Notes: a model not told the origin generated them from the letters alone. A DNA stretch of 17,808 nt from a bacterium UBP10_UBA1149 (GCA_002311335.1 DBZX01000082.1:30266-48073); one strand, 5' to 3'. Positions 1 through 6,168 are shown, counted from the first letter of the stretch. Made by a program: numbers and translations.

Positions 1-63
1 GAAGACCCCCCCGCCCCCCCCGCCGCGGGGTTCCGCGACGACGACTGAGCGGCTTCCCGACAT
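1..63 (-). CDS. Possible start of a gene truncated by the window edge
   Basis: An ATG at 61-63 on the minus strand opens a frame that stays open for 21 codons to the window edge. A purine-rich GGGAGAGGA lies about six bases upstream and could be a ribosome binding site. The predicted N-terminus is MSGSRSVVVAEP followed by Arg and six Gly. The gene would start 46 bases after prfA ends. In related bacteria prmC or murA often follows prfA, but these residues match neither N-terminus that I know. The glycine run comes from a very G-rich stretch, so this could be low-complexity sequence and not a gene. No function is assigned. Confidence 0.3.
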   Translation of the reverse strand, partial: MSGSRSVVVAEPRGGGGGGVF

Positions 64-109
64 GGTGGGTCCTCTCCCACACACGCGTCACGTATCCGGC
101 TTTCCGCCA

Positions 110-1171
110 TCACGCGGCCCCCCCGTCCTTCGCGGCCATTTGCGAAGACACGGCGTCGAGGAGCGGTCCAAGGTCGCCCTCCATCACCTGCTCGAGCTTG
201 TGCAGCGTCACACTGGCCCGGTGATCGGTGACGCGATTCTGGGGAAAGTTGTAGGTCCTCACCTTCTCACTGCGCTCGCCGGTGCCTACCTGGGCGCGCC
301 GAGCTTCCGAGCGTTCGACGTCCTGGCGCTCCTGTTCCAGTTCGAACAGGCGCGACCGAAGCACCTTCATCGCCTTCGCCTTGTTCTTGTGCTGGGATTT
401 CTCGTCCTGGCAGGTCACCACCAGGCCGGTGGGCTCGTGCGTGAGCCGCACCGCCGAGTCGGTGGTGTTGACCGACTGCCCGCCGGGGCCAGAGGAACGG
501 TATACATCCACGCGTATGTCGTTGTCGGCCACCTTGAGGTCCAGCGGTTCGGCCTCGGGCAGCACCGCCACGGTTACGGCCGAGGTATGTATGCGCCCCT
601 GCGACTCGGTTTCGGGCACCCTCTGCACGCGGTGCACGCCCGCCTCGCGGCGCAGGTAACCGTAGGCGTCGCGACCCAGCACGTTGACCACGGCTTCTTT
701 TATGCCGCCCTTGGAACCGGCGTTGGCCGACAGCTGTTCGACCTTCCAGCCGCGGCGCTCGGCGTAACGCGCGTACATTCTCAACAGTTCACCGGCAAAC
801 AGGGCCGCCTCGTCGCCGCCGGTACCGGCTCGTACCTCGAGCACAGCGTTGCGCCGGTCGACCGGGTCGCTGGGCACGAGCAGGACCTTTATGCGCGCCT
901 CGATGTCCTCTACCAGCGCGCCCAGGCGCGCGCCCTCCTCGCCGGCCATGGCAGCCAGGTCGGCGTCGGCGTCGCCGGCCAGGGCCTGTGCCTCTTCGAG
1001 CTCAACCGCCGCGCTGCTGCGCTGCCGCGACAGCTCCACGAGCTCGCGCAACTCGGCGTGCTCGCGGGAGAGATCAGTGTAACGGGCGCGGTCCTGCACC
1101 ACCTCGGGCGAGGCGAGCAGCTGCTCCAGTTCGTCGAAGCGTTCCTCGATGGCTTTGAGCCGATCGAACAT
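110..1171 (-). CDS. prfA: Peptide chain release factor 1 (RF1)
   Basis: The 353-residue protein has the usual RF1 length and layout. RF1 reads UAA and UAG stop codons in the ribosomal A site and triggers release of the finished peptide. The N-terminal coiled-coil domain spans about residues 1-95. The codon-recognition motif of the RF1 type (PxT, here PET at 186-188 in RVPETESQGRIHTSA) separates it from RF2, which has SPF. The catalytic GGQ is at 230-232 in SSGPGGQSVNTTDSAVR; PrmC normally methylates its Gln. The basic C-terminal region follows. The ATG at 1171 has no strong Shine-Dalgarno sequence. The gene lies 33 bases downstream of rpmE, as in many deltaproteobacteria, so the two are probably co-transcribed from the promoter near 1490. 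Nothing looks damaged. Confidence 0.97.
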   Translation of the reverse strand: MFDRLKAIEERFDELEQLLASPEVVQDRARYTDLSREHAELRELVELSRQRSSAAVELEEAQALAGDADADLAAMAGEEGARLGALVEDIEARIKVLLVPSDPVDRRNAVLEVRAGTGGDEAALFAGELLRMYARYAERRGWKVEQLSANAGSKGGIKEAVVNVLGRDAYGYLRREAGVHRVQRVPETESQGRIHTSAVTVAVLPEAEPLDLKVADNDIRVDVYRSSGPGGQSVNTTDSAVRLTHEPTGLVVTCQDEKSQHKNKAKAMKVLRSRLFELEQERQDVERSEARRAQVGTGERSEKVRTYNFPQNRVTDHRASVTLHKLEQVMEGDLGPLLDAVSSQMAAKDGGAA

Positions 1172-1204
1172 GGCGGGTCGTGCATCCCGGCCCGGCGGGC
1201 AGGG

Positions 1205-1411
1205 TTACTTCTTGTCCATGCCGTAACGGCGGCGGAAGCGCTCAACGCGACCCGCCGTATCGACGATCTTCTGCTGACCGGTGTAGAAGGGGTGGCAGGC
1301 CGAGCATATTTCGACGTGGATCTTGTCGATCGTTGAGCGGGTCGTAAAAGTATTGCCGCAGGCGCAAGCGACCTCTACCTCGTTGTACTCGGGATGTATT
1401 TCAGCCTTCAC
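1205..1411 (-). CDS. rpmE: Ribosomal protein L31, zinc-binding (C+) type
   Basis: This 68-residue protein is a component of the large ribosomal subunit. The N-terminus KAEIHPEYNEVEV and the C-terminus GRVERFRRRYGMDKK are typical of L31. Four cysteines (C16, C18 as CAC, and C36, C39 as CSAC) form the zinc site of the C+ class, so this is the zinc-dependent form and not the zinc-independent paralogue made in zinc starvation. I chose the GTG at 1411 because it gives the normal L31 N-terminus and has a good ribosome binding site, GGAGAAG, about eight bases upstream. A longer open frame extends upstream but has no family support. The gene precedes prfA by 33 bases and has its own promoter. Confidence 0.96.
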   Translation of the reverse strand: MKAEIHPEYNEVEVACACGNTFTTRSTIDKIHVEICSACHPFYTGQQKIVDTAGRVERFRRRYGMDKK

Positions 1412-1458
1412 CGTATCTTCTCCGTAAAACCGGGCCGCCGTGGCCACCCCAAGAGAGG

Positions 1459-1483
1459 GCCCGGTACTCGTGCATGACCGGGC
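1459..1483. repeat. Inverted repeat in the rpmE leader
   Basis: A perfect 7-bp inverted repeat, GCCCGGT (1459-1465) and ACCGGGC (1477-1483), flanks an 11-base loop. It lies at or just after the predicted rpmE transcription start, so it could be a leader hairpin or an operator. It has no T tract on the minus strand, so it is unlikely to be a terminator for glpK. Confidence 0.45.
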
Positions 1484-1484
1484 A

Positions 1485-1512
1485 TTTATACCTGTACGCG
1501 CGTGATTGGCAA
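1485..1512 (-). promoter_or_regulatory. Sigma70-like promoter for rpmE-prfA
   Basis: Read on the minus strand, TTGCCA (1512-1507) is followed after 16 bases by TATAAA (1490-1485). Both hexamers are close to the sigma70 consensus (TTGACA, TATAAT). The expected start point is near 1478, giving a leader of about 65 bases before the rpmE GTG. The promoter fits neatly in the 110-base gap after the glpK stop, which suggests that rpmE-prfA can be transcribed independently of glpK. Confidence 0.6.
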
Positions 1513-1521
1513 GGCAGGGCT

Positions 1522-2994
1522 TCAGCGCACGCGGGCGACAGCCTGCTGCCAGCCCTCGTACAGCTCTCGGCGACGGGCCGGCTTCATGGAGGGCCTGAAC
1601 ACGCGGTCGGTGCTGCGCGCAGCTTCTATGTCGGCCGCCCCCTTCCACACGCCAGTTGCGCGGCCCGCGAGGAAGGCCGCCCCAACTGCCGTGGTCTCAA
1701 CCACCCGGGGCCTGTCCACCGAGCTGCCGAGCAGGTCGGCCTGGAACTGCATGAGAAAGTCGTTGGCCGCCGCGCCGCCGTCAACGCGCAGCACCCTGGG
1801 TTTGCGACCGGCGTCGGCCGCCATGGCATCGGCCAGGTCGCGCGACTGGTAGGCCAGCGACTCGAGCGTGGCGCGTATGACATGGTCAGCCGTCACCCCG
1901 CGGGTGAGCCCCACCAGCGCTCCGCGCGCGTCGGGGTCCCAGTAGGGCGCGCCCAGGCCCGTGAAAGCCGGCACCAGGTAGGTGCCCAGTGTTGAATCCA
2001 CGCGGCGGGCGGCGGTCTCCGAGTCGGCCGCGTTCTTCAACAGGCCCAGCCCGTCCCTGAGCCACTGCACGGCCGCGCCGGCTATGAACACCGAGCCCTC
2101 AAGCGCGTAGGCGGGGCCACCGTCGGGTGCGCAGGCCATGGTCGTAAGCAGGCGGTTGCGCGAAGTCACCGGCTTGTCGCCGGTGTACATGAGCATGAAG
2201 CAGCCCGTGCCGTAAGTGTTCTTTATCATGCCCGGACGAAAGCAGGCCTGCCCGTACAGCGCAGCCTGCTGGTCGCCGGCCACGCCCGCTATGGGTATCT
2301 CGGCGCCCGAGAGTACCGTCGTGCCGAACACACCCGAGGACGGGTGCACCTCGGGCAGCATCTCCATGGGCACGCCCAGCGCCCGGCATAGGGTGGCGTC
2401 CCAGCGACGGCGACGGATGTTAAAGAGCATGGTGCGCGAAGCGTTGGTGTAGTCGGTGGCGTGCACGCGGCCGCCCGTGAGCTTGTAGATCAGCCAGGAA
2501 TCGATGGTGCCGAAGGCGAGTTCGCCGCGCTCGGCCCTGCGCCGCGCGCCCCTGACGTGATCGAGTATCCACGCAACCTTAGTGCCCGAGAAGTACGGGT
2601 CGAGCACCAGGCCTGTTCGTTTTCTGACCTCGGGCAGCAGTCCGTCGGCCTCAAGGCGGCGGCAGTGGTCAGCCGTGCGCCGGTCCTGCCAGACAATAGC
2701 CCGGTGAATGGGCTCGCCCGTGCTGCGATCCCACACCACGGTTGTCTCGCGCTGGTTGGTTATGCCTATGGCAGCCAGCGAGGAGGGCTTGATGTCGGCC
2801 TTGCGACAGGCGCGCGCCAGCAGGCCCCGGGTAACCTTCCATATCTGTTCGGCGTCGTGCTCCACCCAGGCGGGGCGTGGGTAGTGCTGGGTGAACTCGG
2901 AGTACACGCGCGAGCGCACGCGCCCGCGCCGGTCGAACACCATCACGGTAGAACCCGTGGTTCCCTGGTCTATTGCCATTACGAATCGCGACAT
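1522..2994 (-). CDS. glpK: Glycerol kinase
   Basis: This 490-residue FGGY-family kinase phosphorylates glycerol with ATP to sn-glycerol 3-phosphate in the cytoplasm, the entry step to glycerol catabolism and phospholipid backbones. The N-terminal phosphate loop is DQGTTGS (9-15). The glycerol contacts R82-E83 (QRETT), Y134 and the catalytic D241 (VAGDQQAALYGQ) are present, and the C-terminal ATP motif GGAAANDFLMQFQADLL starts near residue 406. The ATG at 2994 is chosen over a longer frame because GGAGGA sits six bases upstream and the kinase fold begins at once. The segment that carries the fructose-1,6-bisphosphate loop in E. coli GlpK is shortened (GTTVLSGAEIPIAG, 224-237), and the C-terminal segment that binds IIA-Glc is not recognisable. 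No glpF, glpD or regulator is adjacent. The gene is divergent from the ATPase pair. Confidence 0.96.
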   Translation of the reverse strand: MSRFVMAIDQGTTGSTVMVFDRRGRVRSRVYSEFTQHYPRPAWVEHDAEQIWKVTRGLLARACRKADIKPSSLAAIGITNQRETTVVWDRSTGEPIHRAIVWQDRRTADHCRRLEADGLLPEVRKRTGLVLDPYFSGTKVAWILDHVRGARRRAERGELAFGTIDSWLIYKLTGGRVHATDYTNASRTMLFNIRRRRWDATLCRALGVPMEMLPEVHPSSGVFGTTVLSGAEIPIAGVAGDQQAALYGQACFRPGMIKNTYGTGCFMLMYTGDKPVTSRNRLLTTMACAPDGGPAYALEGSVFIAGAAVQWLRDGLGLLKNAADSETAARRVDSTLGTYLVPAFTGLGAPYWDPDARGALVGLTRGVTADHVIRATLESLAYQSRDLADAMAADAGRKPRVLRVDGGAAANDFLMQFQADLLGSSVDRPRVVETTAVGAAFLAGRATGVWKGAADIEAARSTDRVFRPSMKPARRRELYEGWQQAVARVR

Positions 2995-3026
2995 TGTTTG
3001 TCCTCCAGCTGCCGGGGGCCCGGAAC

Positions 3027-3054
3027 GTGGTTTATCAGCCGCGCGATAAACCAC
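3027..3054. repeat. Perfect 10-bp inverted repeat, probable operator
   Basis: GTGGTTTATC (3027-3036) and GATAAACCAC (3045-3054) form a perfect palindrome with an 8-base spacer, in the 128-base divergent region between glpK and the ATPase pair. Arms of 10 bp whose centres are about 18 bp apart suit a dimeric helix-turn-helix repressor. The same sequence could fold as a hairpin in a glpK leader. It is not a GlpR site that I recognise. Confidence 0.6.
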
Positions 3055-3087
3055 AAGCGGGCAATGCCGCCCATGCACGGGGCCCGA

Positions 3088-3114
3088 TTGCGGCACGCAC
3101 CCGGGTCTACTAAT
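3088..3114 (+). promoter_or_regulatory. Candidate promoter for the ATPase pair
   Basis: TTGCGG (3088-3093) and ACTAAT (3109-3114) are 15 bases apart and each matches the sigma70 hexamers at four of six positions. If this is used, transcription would start close to 3121, almost on the GTG at 3123. The match and spacing are imperfect. Confidence 0.3.
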
Positions 3115-3122
3115 GACAAGGG

Positions 3123-3998
3123 GTGGCCGCGCGCTTTGTATACATCACCGGCAAGGGTGGCTGCGGCAAGACGCTTATGTCCGAGCTGCTGGCCGAGGGT
3201 GCTCGGCGCCGCGGCCTGCCCGTGCTCAGGCTGTCGCTCGACGACCGCTCCAGGGCCGGGGATTCAAACATCCGCGCGCGGCAAGGCCTGGCCACGACGC
3301 CGCTGCTACTCGACCGCGGCGCGGCCCTGCGTGACCTGCTGGCCTCACTGTTCCGGCTGGGATTTATCGCCGACCGCCTGCTCGACAGCAGCAGTTTCAA
3401 GGCCGTGGCAGAGGCCGCCCCCGGCGTGGGCGAGCTCGTCACCCTGACCTGGATAGAGCGGGTCGGCTATCGCCTGGGCAAGGGACTGGTCGTGATCGAC
3501 GGGCCGTCTTCGGGCCACGCGGCGGCCCTGCTGCGATCGCCGCGGACGGTGCTCGGGCTGGCCTCCTCGGGCGCGATCGCACGGGCTGCTCACAAGCTGG
3601 AACAACTGCTCAGTGACCCACTGCGCTTCAGGTCGCTGGTGGTCGCCACGCCCGAGGATTTTTCACTCAACGAGTCTCGCCTGCTTACCACCGAGCTGGC
3701 AGATCTGGGTGTTGCGGCCCTGCCCCCGGTGTTGAACGCGGTCTACCCGCTGCACGCCGACCCGGCGCAACTCGCGTGGCTCGAGCAGGCAGCCAACGAC
3801 GACCCAACGCTCGTGGGCGCGCTTTGGCACCAGCAGCGCGCCCGGCGTCACGCCAGCGTGATTGAACAATTCGAGAGCGCCGACCGCAACGCCATTGTCA
3901 TCCCCTTTCTATTCGGTGGCAACGGTCAGCAGCCCGGCAACGAAGCGATGGCTGCCGCCGAGCGACTCAGCGGACGGGTGCTGGGGGCGTTCTCGTGA
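3123..3998 (+). CDS. ArsA/GET3-like P-loop ATPase, first of a pair
   Basis: This 291-residue protein belongs to the SIMIBI P-loop class near ArsA (anion pump ATPase) and GET3. The deviant Walker A GKGGCGKT (10-17) starts right at the N-terminus and keeps the signature lysine K11 and the P-loop lysine K16. A Walker B-like strand VVIDGPSSGH (123-132) and the segment VVATPEDFSLNES (173-185) match the ArsA pattern. The usual switch I segment (DPA..L..AL) is not visible; the region around 38-50 is LSLDDRSRAGDSN. No metalloid-binding cysteine cluster or GET3 hydrophobic insert is evident. The GTG at 3123 is forced, because an in-frame TGA lies at 3114-3116; there is no well-spaced ribosome binding site. 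The stop overlaps the next gene by 4 bases (GTGA), implying translational coupling. The substrate is unknown. Confidence 0.85.
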   Translation: MAARFVYITGKGGCGKTLMSELLAEGARRRGLPVLRLSLDDRSRAGDSNIRARQGLATTPLLLDRGAALRDLLASLFRLGFIADRLLDSSSFKAVAEAAPGVGELVTLTWIERVGYRLGKGLVVIDGPSSGHAAALLRSPRTVLGLASSGAIARAAHKLEQLLSDPLRFRSLVVATPEDFSLNESRLLTTELADLGVAALPPVLNAVYPLHADPAQLAWLEQAANDDPTLVGALWHQQRARRHASVIEQFESADRNAIVIPFLFGGNGQQPGNEAMAAAERLSGRVLGAFS

Positions 3999-5146
3999 AC
4001 GTGGCCGACCCCGGTGCAGCCCGACCGAGGCTGCTGGTGTTCGCTGGTGAGGGTGGCGTGGGCAAGACCACGCTGGCTGCCGCCACGGCCTTGAAGGCCA
4101 GCCTCTCGGGCCTGCGCGTGGCCGTGATGACCATAGACCCAGCCCCACGCCTGGCCGACGCCCTGGGGTTGGAGCGCCTGGGCGACGAACCGCTGCCGGT
4201 GGATACCGGCGAGCCCGGCCCTGGCAACACCGGCTCGCTGCACGCCCTGCGCCTGGACACCAGCGGCACCTTTGATCGCATGGTCGACCGGCTCGCCGGC
4301 GACTCGATGACAGCCAACAACAGTGCGGCCGAGCGCATCAAGGCAAACCCCGTGTACCAGGCCGTAGCCGCATCCACCGGCAGCTCGGGCCCCTACATGG
4401 CCTTTCAACGACTGCACGAGCTGGCCGAAAGCAAGCTGTGGGATCTCATCGTAGTTGATACCCCCCCGGCCCTGCACGCCGAGGAGTTGTTGTCGGCGCC
4501 GTCGCGCTTGGCCGCACTGCTCGAAACACGCGCGGTGGCCCTGCTCGTGGACCCGGCCCGCGCCGCAGCCGGCCGAGGCAGCCGGCTCGCACGGGCCACG
4601 GCCACCGTCGTGCTGGGACTGGTCGAGCGCGTGACCGGGGCTGCCCTGCTGGGACAGGTGTCCAGCTTCGTGACCGACTTCGCCCGTATGATGGAGAACA
4701 TGGTCGAGCGTTCGCGCGACGTTGAGACGCTGCTGGCCACGCCCCCAAGCTGCTTTGTACTGGTGAGCAGGGCGTCCGCCGCTTCGGCCAACGCGACGCT
4801 GGCCCTGAGAGAGGAACTGCTGGATCGCGGCTTTGCGGTAGCACCCATAGTGGCCAACAGGCTCACGCCGCGGCCCGCCACTGGCGCTGGCGTACCGAAA
4901 ATCGATCTGTCAGCCGACGCGCCACCGGGATGCGCCCAGCTGCTCGAACGCGTCAACGCCGAGCTGGGCTTGTTGTGCCAGGGCGAAGCCGAGGTAACAG
5001 CACGGATCGAAGACGCAACCCACGCTGCCGTGCTGCGGGTGGAGGACCTGGCGGTTGAAGCCGGATCGCTTGAGGACCTGGCCCTGCTGGGGTTGGAGCT
5101 TCCCGACCTGGACGATCTGCTGGCCGCCGCCGTGCGCGGCGAGTAA
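3995..5146 (+). CDS. ArsA/GET3-like P-loop ATPase, second of a pair
   Basis: This 383-residue ArsA/GET3-type ATPase starts inside the stop of the previous gene (GTGA), so the two are probably made together and may form a heterodimer. The Walker A is GEGGVGKTT (18-26): the P-loop lysine K24 is present, but the signature lysine of the family (GKGG) is Glu19. The switch I segment TIDPAPRLADALG (46-58) and the Walker B-like VVDTPPALHAEELL (153-166) are well kept. A central region with DFARMMENMVERSRDVE (about 228-244) resembles the helical part of ArsA-type ATPases. No transmembrane segment or arsenic-binding cysteines are seen, and no arsB, arsR or tail-anchored partner is nearby, so an arsenite pump is unlikely. 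Its cargo or role is unknown. Confidence 0.86.
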   Translation: MNVADPGAARPRLLVFAGEGGVGKTTLAAATALKASLSGLRVAVMTIDPAPRLADALGLERLGDEPLPVDTGEPGPGNTGSLHALRLDTSGTFDRMVDRLAGDSMTANNSAAERIKANPVYQAVAASTGSSGPYMAFQRLHELAESKLWDLIVVDTPPALHAEELLSAPSRLAALLETRAVALLVDPARAAAGRGSRLARATATVVLGLVERVTGAALLGQVSSFVTDFARMMENMVERSRDVETLLATPPSCFVLVSRASAASANATLALREELLDRGFAVAPIVANRLTPRPATGAGVPKIDLSADAPPGCAQLLERVNAELGLLCQGEAEVTARIEDATHAAVLRVEDLAVEAGSLEDLALLGLELPDLDDLLAAAVRGE

Positions 5147-5153
5147 GCCGTCG

Positions 5154-5534
5154 CTACTTTTTAGCTCGAGCCCTGCTCGGTCGCTTTTTGGCCGAGCCCT
5201 TCTTAGCCTTCGACGCTGGTTTACTTGACGCCTTCTTCGACGCCGCGCCACTGCCGGCCTCGAGCGCCGCGCTCAGCGTGTCGAGCTTGCGGTTGAGGTT
5301 GCGCAGGCTGCCCTGCACCGTGTCGAGCTTGTTCTGCAGCTTACGGTAGTCACTGCGCGAGGGCAGGTTGGCCATCGACAGCAGGGCATCGAGATTTCGA
5401 TCCACCGTGGCGCGGGTCTTTGCCGCCCCCTTGGCGGCTCCCTCTATGACCGAATCGATCGTTTCGCGACCCACGAGGCCACGGACTTCGCCCAGAAGGG
5501 CTCCCAGTCTTTTTTCCAGGCTACCAGTCTCCAT
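5154..5534 (-). CDS. Small coiled-coil protein with Lys/Ala-rich tail, phasin-like
   Basis: This 126-residue protein has three parts: an N-terminal helical region (1-58), a regular coiled coil with apolar residues at 63, 66, 70, 73, 77, 80, 84, 87 and 91 in strict 3-4 spacing, and a tail from about 98 to 126 made almost only of Lys, Ala, Ser, Arg and Pro. This layout resembles PhaF/PhaI-type phasins, which coat polyhydroxyalkanoate granules and bind DNA through a Lys-rich tail. The short NLPSRSDYRKLQNKLD segment also recalls phasins. The match is by architecture only, and another nucleoid-associated protein is possible. The ATG at 5534 is preceded by GGGGGA five bases upstream. The gene ends 7 bp from the convergent ATPase pair. 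A candidate promoter lies near 5580. Confidence 0.7.
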   Translation of the reverse strand: METGSLEKRLGALLGEVRGLVGRETIDSVIEGAAKGAAKTRATVDRNLDALLSMANLPSRSDYRKLQNKLDTVQGSLRNLNRKLDTLSAALEAGSGAASKKASSKPASKAKKGSAKKRPSRARAKK

Positions 5535-5577
5535 GTATATCCCCCAGGCCGCGCTCCACAGCCGCCGCAGCCCGATA

Positions 5578-5604
5578 AGTATAGCTTCCCCCCCAACGGG
5601 GCAA
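5578..5604 (-). promoter_or_regulatory. Candidate promoter for the phasin-like gene
   Basis: On the minus strand, TATACT (5583-5578) matches the -10 consensus at five of six positions, and TTGCCC (5604-5599) lies 15 bases upstream. The -35 element falls inside the left arm of the large inverted repeat, so a protein bound there could control it. The spacing is shorter than ideal. Confidence 0.4.
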
Positions 5605-5633
5605 ACCCGTGCCCCTTGATTTGCCCCGTGGGG
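5591..5633. repeat. Large inverted repeat between divergent genes
   Basis: ACGGGGCAAA (5596-5605) is matched by TTTGCCCCGT (5620-5629) around a 14-base spacer. The pairing extends outward with CCCC (5591-5594) and GGGG (5630-5633) if one A is bulged. Smaller alternative hairpins share the same bases: ACGGG-GCAAA-CCCGT (5596-5610) and GGGGC-N8-GCCCC (5598-5615). The repeat lies between the phasin-like gene and the cytochrome c gene and overlaps both candidate -35 elements, so it is either an operator or an mRNA leader structure. Confidence 0.6.
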
Positions 5634-5647
5634 CGACTGCTGCTAAT
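5621..5647 (+). promoter_or_regulatory. Candidate promoter for the cytochrome c gene
   Basis: TTGCCC (5621-5626) and GCTAAT (5642-5647) are 15 bases apart, a near mirror image of the candidate promoter on the other strand. The -35 element lies in the right arm of the inverted repeat. Both hexamers are only partial matches. Confidence 0.3.
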
Positions 5648-5706
5648 TCTCTCTGCTGTCGCCCAACCGTGTGCGGGGCCGACAGACCCACCGAAAAGGA
5701 GCCCCG

Positions 5707-6168
5707 ATGATCAGCCGAATCCTCAAAGCTACGACCCTGTCGATGCTGGCCTGCGGCCTGCTGGCGATCTCGCCCGCGCCGGCCGATGCAGCCGGACAAG
5801 CACAGTACTTTCGCACCGATACGCCCCAGTTTCGCGCCAGCGCCACCCTGGGCAAGCAGATGTTCGAGGCTTACCAGTGCGCCCTGTGCCATGCCACGCG
5901 CGAAGGCGAGCCGCTCACCGATGATATCATTGCCCCCAACCTCATCCTGGCCAAGCACCGGCTTCGCCCCGAGTGGATGCTGCAGTGGCTCATTGACCCG
6001 CAGAGCTTGCAGCCGGGCACCAAGATGCCCAACTTCTTCAGCTTCAACGAAGACGACGACTGGAACCCGATCTACTCCGACGGCGATGCCCACGAGCAAT
6101 ATCGCATCATCGTTGCCCTGCGCGACTACATGATGGTGCTGGGCACCGACTTCGATTTCAACGAATAA
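5707..6168 (+). CDS. Secreted mono-haem c-type cytochrome
   Basis: This 153-residue precursor has a Sec signal peptide (MISRILKATT, a hydrophobic core, and cleavage near Ala28/Ala29 in PADAAG), so it acts in the periplasm. The haem-binding motif CALCH (58-62) gives one covalent haem with His62 as ligand, and Met107 in PGTKMPNFF is the likely second axial ligand, the pattern of a class I cytochrome c. The segment IAPNLILAKHRLRPEWMLQWLIDP precedes it, as in several electron-transfer cytochromes. The ATG at 5707 is chosen because AAGGAG lies five bases upstream and the signal peptide begins there; an upstream in-frame start would spoil it. The acidic C-terminus ends in DFDFNE. The gene stands alone and converges on the C69 gene, so its redox partner cannot be named from this window. 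Confidence 0.9.
   Translation: MISRILKATTLSMLACGLLAISPAPADAAGQAQYFRTDTPQFRASATLGKQMFEAYQCALCHATREGEPLTDDIIAPNLILAKHRLRPEWMLQWLIDPQSLQPGTKMPNFFSFNEDDDWNPIYSDGDAHEQYRIIVALRDYMMVLGTDFDFNE

Noticed and set aside
1..30. C-rich low-complexity stretch at the window edge as a functional element
   Set aside because: It reads as a glycine run in a possible coding frame, and so close to the edge nothing more can be supported.
65..80. Short inverted repeat GTGGG-N6-CCCAC after prfA
   Set aside because: The stem is only 5 bp and no T run follows on the minus strand, so it cannot be supported as a terminator.
62..1336. 424-codon open frame on the plus strand
   Set aside because: It is antisense to prfA and rpmE, both of which have full family motifs. 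Its sequence shows no domain, and such frames are common in GC-rich DNA.
2995..3096. Upstream extension of glpK by 34 codons
   Set aside because: A strong GGAGGA precedes the ATG at 2994, and the extension would cover the palindrome and promoter region.
3995..5146. Arsenite efflux function for the ATPase pair
   Set aside because: No arsB, arsR, arsC or metalloid-binding cysteine cluster is present nearby, so only the ATPase family is assigned.
5134..5161. CGGC-N6-GCCG stem followed by TTTTT at the end of the ATPase pair
   Set aside because: The stem has only 4 bp, overlaps the stop codon, and is separated from the T run by several bases, so it is too weak to call a terminator.
5749..5757. 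Possible lipobox cysteine (Cys16) in the cytochrome signal peptide
   Set aside because: The residues before it (Met-Leu-Ala) do not fit the lipobox well, and a good signal peptidase I site follows at about residue 28.
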